Part shown: one piece after another, positions 1 through 7,820 of the stretch | How positions within the stretch are numbered: position 1 is the stretch's first letter | Layout of the letters: each line of letters begins with the position of its first letter | NCBI RefSeq assembly: GCF_030296695.1 | Contig: NZ_AP027737.1 | Span: 744,001 to 808,000 of the forward strand | Direction of reading: 5' to 3' | Origin: Agromyces mangrovi | Lineage (GTDB): Bacteria > Actinomycetota > Actinomycetes > Actinomycetales > Microbacteriaceae | DNA length: 64,000 nt | Program-made: the position numbers and the translations under genes | Notes under the pieces: model-generated | What the model was told of the DNA's origin: nothing | Database searches by the model: none | What the model saw: the letters and a program-made list of their open reading frames with translations, nothing else

Positions 1-766
1 TCTGCAGGATCGTCACGACGATGAGGATCGGCCGCAGGAACGGCACGATCACCAGGAAGAACCGCTTGAACGGGCCGGCGCCGTCGAGCTGCGCCGCCTC
101 GAGCACCTCGTCGGGGACCTGGGTGAGGCCCGCGAACACGGTGAACGCGACGAACGGGATGGCGCCCCAGACGATCACGATGCCGGCGACGAAGAAGAAG
201 CTGAGGGGCTCGAGCAGCCACGAGTGGCCGCGGAAGTCGAGGCCGAACCACTCGGAGAGCGCGTAGTTCAGCACGCCGTACTGCGAGTCGAAGATCCAGC
301 CCCAGACGATGGTGGCCGACAGGGGCGGCATCGCCCAGGCGAGCAGCAGGCCGACCGAGACGAGCAGGCGCCAGCCGGCGGCCAGCTTGCGCATGAGCAG
401 GGCGACCAGCACGCCGACGACCATGGTGATGACGACGCACGCGGCGGCGAAGAGCACCGAGCGGCCGAGCACCTGCCAGAACTCGGGGTCGCTCAGCACG
501 CCGAGGTAGTTGCCGAGCCCGACGAACTCGGGCGGTGCGCCGAAGACCTGCGCGCGTCCGAACTCCTGGAACGACATGATGACCAGCTGCAGCAGCGGCC
601 AGCCGATCACCGCGACGAGGATGATGAGCGCGGGAACGAGCAGCGCGTAGGGCGTGAGGCGTGCGCGGGTGCCGCCGCGGCGCTTCGGGCGGGGCGGGCG
701 GCCGTCGGGCAGGGCGGCCCCGGCGTCGTCCCGGGCGGGCGCCTCGGGTCGAGTGACGGTGCTCAT
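1..766 (-). CDS. Sugar ABC transporter permease, MalF/UgpA type (3' end outside window)
   Basis: Inner-membrane permease of a carbohydrate ABC importer. The start is the ATG at 766 and the reading frame stays open to the window edge, so about 255 residues are present and the C-terminus is missing. A basic N-terminal tail (RPPRPKRRGG) leads into a first hydrophobic helix (TPYALLVPALIILVAVIGWP), which is typical of MalF-like subunits; several more hydrophobic segments follow. The end in view (QLDGAGPFKRFFLVIVPFLRP) matches the cytoplasmic EAA loop that docks on the ATPase. It lies downstream of the binding-protein gene in the same direction, separated by a 195-bp gap holding two hairpins. Substrate is inferred only as a sugar or oligosaccharide. 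Confidence 0.9.
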   Translation of the reverse strand, partial: MSTVTRPEAPARDDAGAALPDGRPPRPKRRGGTRARLTPYALLVPALIILVAVIGWPLLQLVIMSFQEFGRAQVFGAPPEFVGLGNYLGVLSDPEFWQVLGRSVLFAAACVVITMVVGVLVALLMRKLAAGWRLLVSVGLLLAWAMPPLSATIVWGWIFDSQYGVLNYALSEWFGLDFRGHSWLLEPLSFFFVAGIVIVWGAIPFVAFTVFAGLTQVPDEVLEAAQLDGAGPFKRFFLVIVPFLRPILIVVTILQ

Positions 767-832
767 GGGGGTGACTCCTGGTTCGAGCGGGTGGTGCTGC
801 CATGATGCGCGCGGCGGCACGAAAAGAACAGG

Positions 833-873
833 GATGCCCGGCACGACGTGTGGTGCCGGTCGTGCCGGGCATC
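833..873 (-). promoter_or_regulatory. Intercistronic stem-loop between binding-protein and permease genes
   Basis: A perfect 15-bp inverted repeat (arms 833-847 and 859-873, 11-nt loop) lies between the binding-protein stop at 962 and the permease start at 766. Hairpins here are known in malE-malF type operons, where they protect the upstream mRNA or partly stop transcription, so that more binding protein than permease is made. No T-tract follows, so this role is inferred. Confidence 0.6.
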
Positions 874-920
874 GGCGGGCCCTGGGGCCCGAGGGTGGCC
901 GCGGTGCGGCCGGTTCCGGA

Positions 921-946
921 TCGGCGGCGTGTGTGGGCGCCGCCGA
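921..946 (-). promoter_or_regulatory. Second stem-loop just after the binding-protein stop
   Basis: Arms 921-929 and 938-946 form a 9-bp G+C stem with an 8-nt loop, about 16 nt past the binding-protein stop. In transcript order it comes before the 833-873 hairpin, giving two serial structures between the two cistrons. Confidence 0.5.
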
Positions 947-961
947 CCCGGAGTGCGGGGA

Positions 962-2203
962 CTAGCCGTTGAGGATGTCCTCGATCTTCTCGTCGACCTC
1001 GGCCGCGAGCTCGGCGACGTCGCCGCCCTGGGCGATCTTCACGAAGAAGTCCTCCAGGACGCGCGAGGCCTCGACCTCGGCCCAGTTCGGCGATGCCGGG
1101 GTGAGCTTCGCGCTGCCCGCGGCGGCGGTGAAGGCCTGGGCCTCCGGGCTGTCGCCGAGGGTGGTCGCGAGCGACTGCTTGGCCGGGATGAGGCCGTTCT
1201 CGCCGTAGATCGTCTGGAACTCGTCGCTCAGGATGATCGCGAGGGCGCTCTTGGCGAGCTCGGGGTGCTCGGAGTTGGCCGAGACGCCGATGTTCGAACC
1301 GCCGGCGAAGGCCTGCGCAGCGCCGCCGTCGGCACCCGGAAGCGCGTAGACGAGCGGAGCGGCCGGGGCGTTCTCGGTCTCGCAGCCGCTGGCCAGGCCG
1401 AGGGCCCAGTTCGGGGCCGAGAACTGGATCGCGTCACCCTCGCAGTACGGGGTCCACGGCTCGGCGTTGTCGCCGTCCTTCGGGGCGACCGAGGCGTTGA
1501 GCATGAGGTCCTGCACCTGCTCGAGGCCGACGATCGACTCGGGCGAGCTCAGCTGCGCGTCCCAGCCGTCACCCTCGGGAACGGCGATCTCGCCGCCGGC
1601 CTCCCAGATGAAGGGCAGGGCGTTGTACCAGTCCTGGCCGGCGAAGTAGATGCCCGACTTGCCGTCGTTGGCGGCGGCGAGCTCCTTGGCCTGCGCGATG
1701 TAGTCGTCGAGCGTGGCCGGGGCCTCCGACACGAAGGCCGGGTCGGCGAACACGACGCGCGCACCCGCGTAGAGCGGAGCAGCGTAGAAGGCGCCGTCGT
1801 ACGAGCCCGCCTCGACGAAGCCGGGGAGCAGGTCGTCGCCGCCGAGCGCCTCGTAGTCGTCCGAGATGTCGAGCAGCGCGCCGACCGAGGTGAACGCCGG
1901 GGCCTGCGTGTTGCCGAACTCGACCAGGTCGGGGCTGTCGGAGGAGGAGAGGCTGGTGGTCAGCTTGTCGACCAGGCCGTCCCACGACTGCTCCTCGATG
2001 GTGAGGGTCGAGCCGGGGTTCTCCGCCTCGAACGTCTCGACGAGGTAGTCGCGCGCGTCCTGGGGCGTGTCCGCGCCGACGAGCCAGACCCGGAGGTCAC
2101 CGGTCTCGGGCTCGCTCTCGGAAGCAGCGTCGCCTCCCGAGGCGCAACCGGCGAGGGCGAGCGCAGCAGCGGCGCCGAGCGCCACGATGCCGAGTTTCCG
2201 CAT
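962..2203 (-). CDS. Sugar ABC transporter substrate-binding lipoprotein (family 1)
   Basis: Extracytoplasmic solute-binding protein that delivers a sugar to the membrane permease. The start is placed at the ATG at 2203, where a GAAAGGAAA ribosome site sits upstream; an in-frame ATG at 2257 would add 18 polar residues before the signal peptide. The mature lipoprotein begins at Cys20 of a clear lipobox (LALAGC), so it is tethered to the membrane. Total length is about 413 aa, usual for the family. The body has the family look (FEAENPG early, then DDYIAQAKELAAAN, and AGGSNIGVSANSEHPELAKSA near the hinge). It is probably co-transcribed with the ROK repressor upstream and the permease downstream. 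The sugar cannot be named. Confidence 0.92.
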   Translation of the reverse strand: MRKLGIVALGAAAALALAGCASGGDAASESEPETGDLRVWLVGADTPQDARDYLVETFEAENPGSTLTIEEQSWDGLVDKLTTSLSSSDSPDLVEFGNTQAPAFTSVGALLDISDDYEALGGDDLLPGFVEAGSYDGAFYAAPLYAGARVVFADPAFVSEAPATLDDYIAQAKELAAANDGKSGIYFAGQDWYNALPFIWEAGGEIAVPEGDGWDAQLSSPESIVGLEQVQDLMLNASVAPKDGDNAEPWTPYCEGDAIQFSAPNWALGLASGCETENAPAAPLVYALPGADGGAAQAFAGGSNIGVSANSEHPELAKSALAIILSDEFQTIYGENGLIPAKQSLATTLGDSPEAQAFTAAAGSAKLTPASPNWAEVEASRVLEDFFVKIAQGGDVAELAAEVDEKIEDILNG

Positions 2204-2272
2204 TGCTGTGTTTCCTTTCGTGGGGGTGTGGTCACCGGCCGGGGCGCCGGAGTCCATGGTGCAGGAGTCTCC

Positions 2273-3532
2273 TCAAGAGACCCCGAGTTGGCCGGAGAGG
2301 ACCATGACGGCCGCGCCGCGCAGGACGATGTCCTGCCCGTGCGTGGTCATCCGGATCCGGAGATCGCGGTTCACGTCCGCGATCGTCCGGTTCCGGAGCG
2401 TCTCGACGGCCGCCTCTCGCAAGGGGCCGTCAAGCAGTTCGGCCGGACCGCTCAGCACGACCTCGGCGAGGTTGAGCGCTCCGACCACGGGGGCGAGCAC
2501 GATGCCGAGTCGGCGGCCCGCCTCCCGAAGGATGGTGTCGCGCGCCGCAGCACGCGAGTCGTCGCCGGCGGCGGCCGTCGCGGCCGCCAGCTCGGCGGTC
2601 AGGCGCGGCTCGGCGAGCCAGGCCTCGAGGCAGCCGTGCTTGCCGCACGCGCAGGCCGGGCCGCCGTCGGTGCCGACGACGACGTGGCCGATCTCGCCGG
2701 CCGCGTAGGCGCCGCCGATGAGCGGCCGGCCTCCGACGATGAGCCCGGCGCCGACGCCTCGGCCGACCTTGACGAGGATCACGTCGTCGTCGCCGTCGCG
2801 CGTGGCGTGCTCGGCGAGCACCGCGGCGTTGGCGTCGTTGGCCACGTGCACCGGCACGCCGGCCGCCTGGCGGATGCGCGCGCGGAGGTCGAGGTCGGTC
2901 CAGCCGAGGTTCGGGGCGCGGCGCACGACGCCCGCGTCGTCGACGACACCGGGCGAGCCGACGCCCACGCCGAGCAGCGGGGCGGATGCGGCGGACGCGA
3001 GTCGCTCGACGAGGGCGATGACCAGTGCGATCGCCTCCTCGCCCGTCGCGCCGGCGAGCTCCACCTCGGCGCGCTCGAGCACGGCGCCCTCGAGGTCGAG
3101 CACGGCCCCGCGGAAGACCGAGGCGTCGGAGAGGTCGACGCCGATGATCTGGAACGCGTCGCGGGCGATGTCGATGAGGGTCGCGGGCTTGCCCGGTCGC
3201 GCGGACTCGCGCTGGCCCAGCTCGACGACGAGCCCCTCGCCGATGAGGTCGGCGACCAGGTCGGAGACGGTGACCCGGGTGAGGCCCGTCTCGCGGGCGA
3301 CGTCGGCGCGGCTGCGGGCGCCGGCGGTGTAGAGCGTCTGGAGCACGAGCGCGCGGTTGTGGTGGCGCGCATGCTCGGGGAGCCGCTTGCCGCTGGGGCG
3401 CAGCGCGCGACCGAATCCGGCGGCCACCGACGTCGTGTCGAGCCGCAGCTGCGGGGCCTGGGCGGCGCGCCCGGCGGCAGTGTCGGCCGGCACCTCGATG
3501 AGGGTGCTGCGCTGCTGATCCGCCGTGGTCAT
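2273..3532 (-). CDS. ROK-family transcriptional repressor
   Basis: Sugar-responsive repressor of the ROK (NagC/XylR/Mlc) family, 419 aa. An N-terminal winged helix-turn-helix (about residues 60-115, RSRADVARETGLTRVTVSDL) is followed by the ROK sugar-kinase-like fold. The zinc-binding signature CACGKHGCLE is intact, and the glycine-rich GVGSPGVVDD segment matches the ATP/sugar region. It is the first gene of the uptake operon and very likely represses it until a sugar ligand binds. The ATG at 3532 has no Shine-Dalgarno and sits 5 nt after a TACTAA -10-like box, so the message may be leaderless. The start codon itself lies in the operator-like palindrome. An unusually long, roughly 55-residue tail precedes the DNA-binding domain; a later start is possible. 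Confidence 0.93.
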   Translation of the reverse strand: MTTADQQRSTLIEVPADTAAGRAAQAPQLRLDTTSVAAGFGRALRPSGKRLPEHARHHNRALVLQTLYTAGARSRADVARETGLTRVTVSDLVADLIGEGLVVELGQRESARPGKPATLIDIARDAFQIIGVDLSDASVFRGAVLDLEGAVLERAEVELAGATGEEAIALVIALVERLASAASAPLLGVGVGSPGVVDDAGVVRRAPNLGWTDLDLRARIRQAAGVPVHVANDANAAVLAEHATRDGDDDVILVKVGRGVGAGLIVGGRPLIGGAYAAGEIGHVVVGTDGGPACACGKHGCLEAWLAEPRLTAELAAATAAAGDDSRAAARDTILREAGRRLGIVLAPVVGALNLAEVVLSGPAELLDGPLREAAVETLRNRTIADVNRDLRIRMTTHGQDIVLRGAAVMVLSGQLGVS

Positions 3533-3560
3533 GTTTGTTAGTAAACCTTACGAACAAACA
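3532..3560. promoter_or_regulatory. Operator-like palindrome over the ROK gene start
   Basis: Arms TGTTTGTTAGTAA (3532-3544) and TTACGAACAAACA (3548-3560) match at 12 of 13 positions around a 3-bp centre. This AT-rich block stands out sharply in GC-rich surroundings, covers the TACTAA -10-like box (3543-3538, minus strand) and runs into the A of the start codon. It is placed and shaped like an autoregulatory ROK operator. Confidence 0.75.
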
Positions 3561-3660
3561 TCCCACAAGGGTTCGCCGCGAATTCGTGCGGCCGTTACCG
3601 AGTCGTGACCTGCACTCCGCCGTGGGCTGCGGCCGCCGCACCCACTGGGGCGCGGACGCG

Positions 3661-3697
3661 CCGAGGGCGCCGGATGCCACGCATCCGGCGCCCTCGG
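3661..3697 (-). terminator. Terminator of the subtilisin gene
   Basis: A perfect 17-bp inverted repeat (3661-3677 and 3681-3697) with a 3-nt loop lies 18 nt beyond the protease stop. No T-run follows, as is common for GC-rich actinobacterial terminators. Confidence 0.8.
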
Positions 3698-3714
3698 CGG
3701 CGTGTACGAGCCGC

Positions 3715-6700
3715 CTACTCGGTCCCGACCTCCAGGGTCGTGCCGAAGCCGGACTCGCCGTAGGCGACGTACCCGAGGTACGTCTCACCCGCGTCGAGGC
3801 CCGACCAGGACAGCGTGTAGGTCGCCTCCTCGCCCTGGACACCCGGCAGCGGGTTCGGCGACGCGGCCAGGTCGCCGACGCCGCCCGGCATCACGGAGTA
3901 CGAGTCGAGGTCGTACTGCTCGTTCGAACCGGCGTACACCTGTGCGACGACCTCGTAGTACCCGGGCTCGGGTGCGAAGAGGTCGACACGCTCGTCGGCG
4001 GAACCCGTTGCCGAGTACCAGAGCGCGACGCGGGCGCCGCGCTTGCCGTCGAGCTTGTAGACCAGCAGGTCGAGGTCCGCCGCGTCGTTGTACGCGTCCA
4101 GATCCCAGCGCTGGTAGGCCACGCCCTCGGGGATCTCGACCACCCAGGTCGCCTCGTCACCGGTGCTGCCCGAGCCGCTGTAGGCCTTGTTCGGCCCACC
4201 CTTCTTGACCTTGAGCTGCTCGGCCGGAGCCAGGCCGCTGACGACCAGCGGGATGTCCCCGGTGGAACCGGGCGTCACGTTCACGTCGGCCGACCCGCTC
4301 GTGCCGCTGCCGAGGACCCCCGCGGGTGCCTCGAGCGACACGGGCTGCACGGCGACCGGGCTGTGCACGACGGTGTCGCCGCTCACCCAGTCGATCGAGC
4401 CGGTCGTGAACGCGTCCACGGGCGCGTCGGTGCGAGTGAAGGTCACCGTGTAGGTGGCCTGCTCCCCCGCCGCTCCGAAGACCAGCGACGACGGCTCGAT
4501 GCTCACGTCGATGCCGGCGAGGCCGTTCACCGTCGGCGTGAAGGTTCCCGCCTGGGTGGCCGTGGCGGTGCGCGTGACGGTCTCCGAGTCGGTCAGCGAG
4601 CCGATCGCGATCGACGCCTGGTTGAGGTCGCTCGGGTCGACCGGCCCGACGCCGAAGTCCGCGTAGCCGAGGGCCTCGACGTACGCCAGCCAGTCGTACA
4701 CGTCGGAGTCGTAGACGAAGCCCGGGTCGAAGAACGACGTCGGGTCGACGTGACCGGCGCCCTGCGTGAACGGGTCGGTGACCGCGTCGCCCGCGGCGTC
4801 GACCGTGTCGTAGGCCGTGGTCATCATGGCCGACTTCACGGCCATCGGCGACTCGGTCGGCGACTCGCCCAGGTAGAACGCGGCGAGGCCCGCGACGTGC
4901 GGAGAGGACATCGACGTACCCGAGAGGAACTGGTAGGTCCCCTCGTCGCCGTCGGCGTTGGCGCCTGCGGCCAGGATCGCGACGCCCGGCGCCGAGATGT
5001 CCGGCTTCAGCACGTCGCTGCCGTCGGCGAGCACCGGGCCGCGCGACGAGAAGCCCGCGACCTGCGGGGTCGCCGGAGCCGTGCCGACCTCTCGGCCCTG
5101 CGCGAACGTGATCGTCGCGCCGGCGGTGCCGGCGTAGGCGAAGAGCGCGTCCCGCTCGGTGTCGGGCACGTGGATGGTCGGCACCGAGTGCAGGTCGAGG
5201 TCGATCGAGTTCGCCGACGGGTTCGCGAGGATCATCCCGATGCCGCCGGCGCGGGCGACCTCGGCCGACTTGTCGACACGCGCGTAGACACCGCGGTCGC
5301 AGTAGACCACCTTGCCGGCGACCTGCGCCGGGTCGAGGGTTCCCGCCGCGCACAGCAGCGCCTCCGAGGTCGACGCCTTGCGCGTCTTCACGAGGTCGCC
5401 GCGCACGAAGTCGCCCGAGACGCCGGCCGCGGGCACCGTCACGGAGCCGCCGACGGCCTTCGAGCCGCCGTCGAACGTGGCGGTCGCCTCGTAGCTCGGA
5501 ATCGTCGACGCCGCGACCGTGGTGATCCACGGTGCCGCGTTGTCGAGCGTCGATGCGCCGGGCCCGGAGTTGCCCGCCGAGGCCGCGACGAACACGCCGA
5601 CCGATGCGGCGTTGAGGAACGCCCAGTCGGTTCCGACCACGGTCGACGTGGCCGCGCCGCCGCCGATCGAGAAGTTGATCACGTCGACGCCGTCGGCGAC
5701 CGCGTCGTCGATGCCCGCGAGCAGGTCGCTGCCTGCGCAGCCGTCGTCGTCCTGGCTTGCGGGGTCGGGACCCGACCAGCACACCTTGTAGGCCGCGATC
5801 TTCGCCGCGGGCGCGACGCCGACCACGCCGTCGAACGCGTTGCTGCCGACGGTCACCTCGCCGACGGGGTCGCCCGCCGCGGTGCCTGCCGTGTGCGAGC
5901 CGTGGCCGTCGCCGTCGCGCGGCGAGACGTACTCGCCGACGCTCGCGTCGCCGATCGCGGCAGCGCCGAAGCCGTCGAGGTAGTAGCGCGCGCCGACGAC
6001 CTTCGTCGAGCAGTCGCTCGCCTCGAACTGCTCGCCGACCTGGCAGGTACCGGTGAAGGTGCCGCCGTCGGCCTTCGCGTAGGCGATCACGTCGCCGTCG
6101 AGGTAGGGCTCGTCGCCGGCGGTCGTGCCCAGCGGGTCGCCCGCGAAGGAGGCGTTCTCGGGCGCGATGCCGGTGTCGAGGATGCCCACGACGATGCCCT
6201 CGCCCGCGGTGTCGCGACCGCCCGTGGCATCCCACACCCCGCCCGTGCCATCGGCGCCCGCGCCGAGGCCCAGGAACTCCGTCGACGGGGTCGCGTCGAG
6301 GTGGTAGATCTGGTCGGCTTCGACCGTCACGCCGCGCATGCCGGCGAGCGTCGCCGCCTGATCGGCGGTGAGGTCGGCGGCGAAGCCGTTGAGCGCGACC
6401 GTGTACGAGGTCGCGACCTTCGCGCCGACGCTCTTGGCCAGCTTGTCCTGCTTGGCCTCGAGGTAGTTCGCGTACGCCCGCGCATTCTTCGACGTCGCCT
6501 CGAAGGCGCGGCCGTTGCCCGGAGCGGTCGGGGCGATGCCGGAGACGCCGCCGTCGTACGTGGTGACCGGCGACTCGTCGAGCAGGACGATGTAGCGACC
6601 GTCGGTGAAGTCGGTCAGGTCGACGTACCCCGTCGCCCCCGACACCGCCGCAGGCCCCGTCGAGGTCGGTGCCGCCAGCGCCGCTCCCCCGACGCCGAGC

Positions 6701-6789
6701 GCCCCGGAAACGACGACGGCACCGCTCAGCGCTGCCGCCGCGATGCCGCGAATCCTGACGGGCCGAGCCCGTCGCTGTGTTGCATGCAA
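3715..6789 (-). CDS. Secreted S8 (subtilisin-like) serine protease with PA domain
   Basis: Large exported protease, 1024 aa. A Sec signal peptide covers about residues 1-40 (arginine-rich start, then alanine/valine core, cut near ALAAP). An inhibitor-I9 propeptide follows (about 64-165). The S8 domain carries the catalytic triad Asp205 (GILDTGIAP), His296 (GDGHGSHTAG) and Ser626 (SGTSMSSPHV), with the oxyanion Asn at 407 (AGNSGPG). A protease-associated insert (about 455-570, GKVVYCDRG) sits between His and Ser, as in plant and actinobacterial subtilases. The C-terminal 350 residues look like fibronectin-like and beta-sandwich domains. No LPxTG or terminal helix is seen, so it is probably released. 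The start has AGGGGATT upstream. The likely role is extracellular protein degradation. Confidence 0.95.
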   Translation of the reverse strand: MHATQRRARPVRIRGIAAAALSGAVVVSGALGVGGAALAAPTSTGPAAVSGATGYVDLTDFTDGRYIVLLDESPVTTYDGGVSGIAPTAPGNGRAFEATSKNARAYANYLEAKQDKLAKSVGAKVATSYTVALNGFAADLTADQAATLAGMRGVTVEADQIYHLDATPSTEFLGLGAGADGTGGVWDATGGRDTAGEGIVVGILDTGIAPENASFAGDPLGTTAGDEPYLDGDVIAYAKADGGTFTGTCQVGEQFEASDCSTKVVGARYYLDGFGAAAIGDASVGEYVSPRDGDGHGSHTAGTAAGDPVGEVTVGSNAFDGVVGVAPAAKIAAYKVCWSGPDPASQDDDGCAGSDLLAGIDDAVADGVDVINFSIGGGAATSTVVGTDWAFLNAASVGVFVAASAGNSGPGASTLDNAAPWITTVAASTIPSYEATATFDGGSKAVGGSVTVPAAGVSGDFVRGDLVKTRKASTSEALLCAAGTLDPAQVAGKVVYCDRGVYARVDKSAEVARAGGIGMILANPSANSIDLDLHSVPTIHVPDTERDALFAYAGTAGATITFAQGREVGTAPATPQVAGFSSRGPVLADGSDVLKPDISAPGVAILAAGANADGDEGTYQFLSGTSMSSPHVAGLAAFYLGESPTESPMAVKSAMMTTAYDTVDAAGDAVTDPFTQGAGHVDPTSFFDPGFVYDSDVYDWLAYVEALGYADFGVGPVDPSDLNQASIAIGSLTDSETVTRTATATQAGTFTPTVNGLAGIDVSIEPSSLVFGAAGEQATYTVTFTRTDAPVDAFTTGSIDWVSGDTVVHSPVAVQPVSLEAPAGVLGSGTSGSADVNVTPGSTGDIPLVVSGLAPAEQLKVKKGGPNKAYSGSGSTGDEATWVVEIPEGVAYQRWDLDAYNDAADLDLLVYKLDGKRGARVALWYSATGSADERVDLFAPEPGYYEVVAQVYAGSNEQYDLDSYSVMPGGVGDLAASPNPLPGVQGEEATYTLSWSGLDAGETYLGYVAYGESGFGTTLEVGTE

Positions 6790-6930
6790 ATCGAATCCCC
6801 TGTCTTCGGATGATGCGCAGACCCCCGATCAGGGGGTTGCACAGTGTCATCGAACCTATCCCAAGGAATTCGCAGGATGAAGGCACTCCACACGCAGATT
6901 CGCTGCGTATCATGCACGATCTTTGCCTCG

Positions 6931-6956
6931 TCGAGGATTGCTCGAAGAATCCTCGA
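6931..6956. promoter_or_regulatory. Inverted repeat upstream of the subtilisin gene
   Basis: Arms TCGAGGATT (6931-6939) and AATCCTCGA (6948-6956) flank an 8-nt spacer, about 150 bp upstream of the protease start. The AT-content and position suggest a regulator site for the protease gene; a weak terminator for the gene upstream is the alternative. Confidence 0.35.
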
Positions 6957-6982
6957 ATGGATCTGAGGTTCCCTCAGGGTCA

Positions 6983-7012
6983 GGCTCGGTGCCCGACGTC
7001 GGGCACCGAGCC
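6983..7012 (-). terminator. 30-bp perfect palindrome after the membrane-protein gene
   Basis: Positions 6983-7012 are a perfect 30-bp palindrome (GGCTCGG at one end, GACGTC at the centre), starting 11 nt after the stop of the membrane protein at 7023. As RNA it would form a long stem with a minimal loop, so a terminator is the simplest reading. A symmetric protein-binding site cannot be excluded. Confidence 0.6.
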
Positions 7013-7022
7013 GAGTGACACG

Positions 7023-7616
7023 TCAAGCCGTCGTCACCGAGGCGACTCGCCCGGCACGACTCGTCGCCCGGACGGCGGGAAACCCGAGCAGCGCGAGCCC
7101 GAGATTCGCGAGCGTCTCCGCGTACCCGGGGTGCGCCGCGACCGCAGGCAGCACGAACATCAGCACGACCGCCGGCAGCGTGAGCGTCAGCAGCCAGGCG
7201 GATGCCGAACGGTCGCGCTGGATGAGCATCGTGACGCCGAGCGCGAACGGGAAGAGCAGCATCCCGAAGAAGCCGATGTTGACGATGAGCTCGAGGACGC
7301 CGGTGATCTCGAGGCCGAACAGGCTCGCCCCGAGGCCGACGGCCATGGCACCGTAGACGAACGCCAGCGCCCAGCGCACGACGTTGCGCCACGGTCGCCC
7401 GCGGAAGCCGGGCGCTGCGACCGTGAACAGCACGACCACGATCAGCGCGTAGCAGGCGACGTGGATGATGCCGCCGACCGTCTCCACGACCGGGAGCGCA
7501 CTCCCGTAGGCGAAGACCGAGTCTCTACCGGTGAAGATGCGGATGAGCGCATCGGTGAGGGCGATCGCGGACGTGGCGATCGCGGCGACGAGGGCGGCGA
7601 TGCGGATGCGGGACAT
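7023..7616 (-). CDS. Hypothetical integral membrane protein
   Basis: A 197-aa protein with about five to six hydrophobic helices (for example IRIAALVAAIATSAIAL, VACYALIVVVLFTVAAP and LPAVVLMFVLPAVAA) and a short basic C-terminus. I recognise no catalytic motif; it looks like the uncharacterised small polytopic proteins often found beside sensor kinases. The ATG at 7616 has a strong GGAGGAG ribosome site. It is divergent from the sensor kinase at 7821 across a 204-bp gap, so it may be a target of, or input to, that two-component system. Confidence 0.8.
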   Translation of the reverse strand: MSRIRIAALVAAIATSAIALTDALIRIFTGRDSVFAYGSALPVVETVGGIIHVACYALIVVVLFTVAAPGFRGRPWRNVVRWALAFVYGAMAVGLGASLFGLEITGVLELIVNIGFFGMLLFPFALGVTMLIQRDRSASAWLLTLTLPAVVLMFVLPAVAAHPGYAETLANLGLALLGFPAVRATSRAGRVASVTTA

Positions 7617-7807
7617 GACGGACTCCTCCGGTCGGTGCGTGCGGCGGCGATCGGTCGACCGCCCTCGATCAGGCTGCCGCTGAGCGGTCGGAGGCGGATC
7701 CGTCCCGCGGACCGCCCGGGTCCTCCAGCCCGCACCGACTGGACTCCTCCGTGTGCACGGCGCAGGGGTCCTCCCCGAGGAGGATGCGCCCGTGACCGGC
7801 GGACCAG

Positions 7808-7813
7808 TAGCGT
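7808..7813 (+). promoter_or_regulatory. -10 box for leaderless sensor-kinase transcript
   Basis: TAGCGT ends 7 nt before the ATG at 7821 and no ribosome site is visible, so transcription probably begins at or beside the start codon. Confidence 0.5.
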
Positions 7814-7820
7814 GCGTCCC

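Noticed and set aside
848..6813. Long plus-strand reading frames opposite the binding protein, ROK and protease genes
   Set aside because: Arginine/valine/glycine-rich translations without family motifs; they are mirror frames of well-identified minus-strand genes in GC-rich DNA.
7617..7820. Possible small RNA or tRNA in the divergent gap
   Set aside because: No cloverleaf or independent promoter-terminator pair could be recognised.
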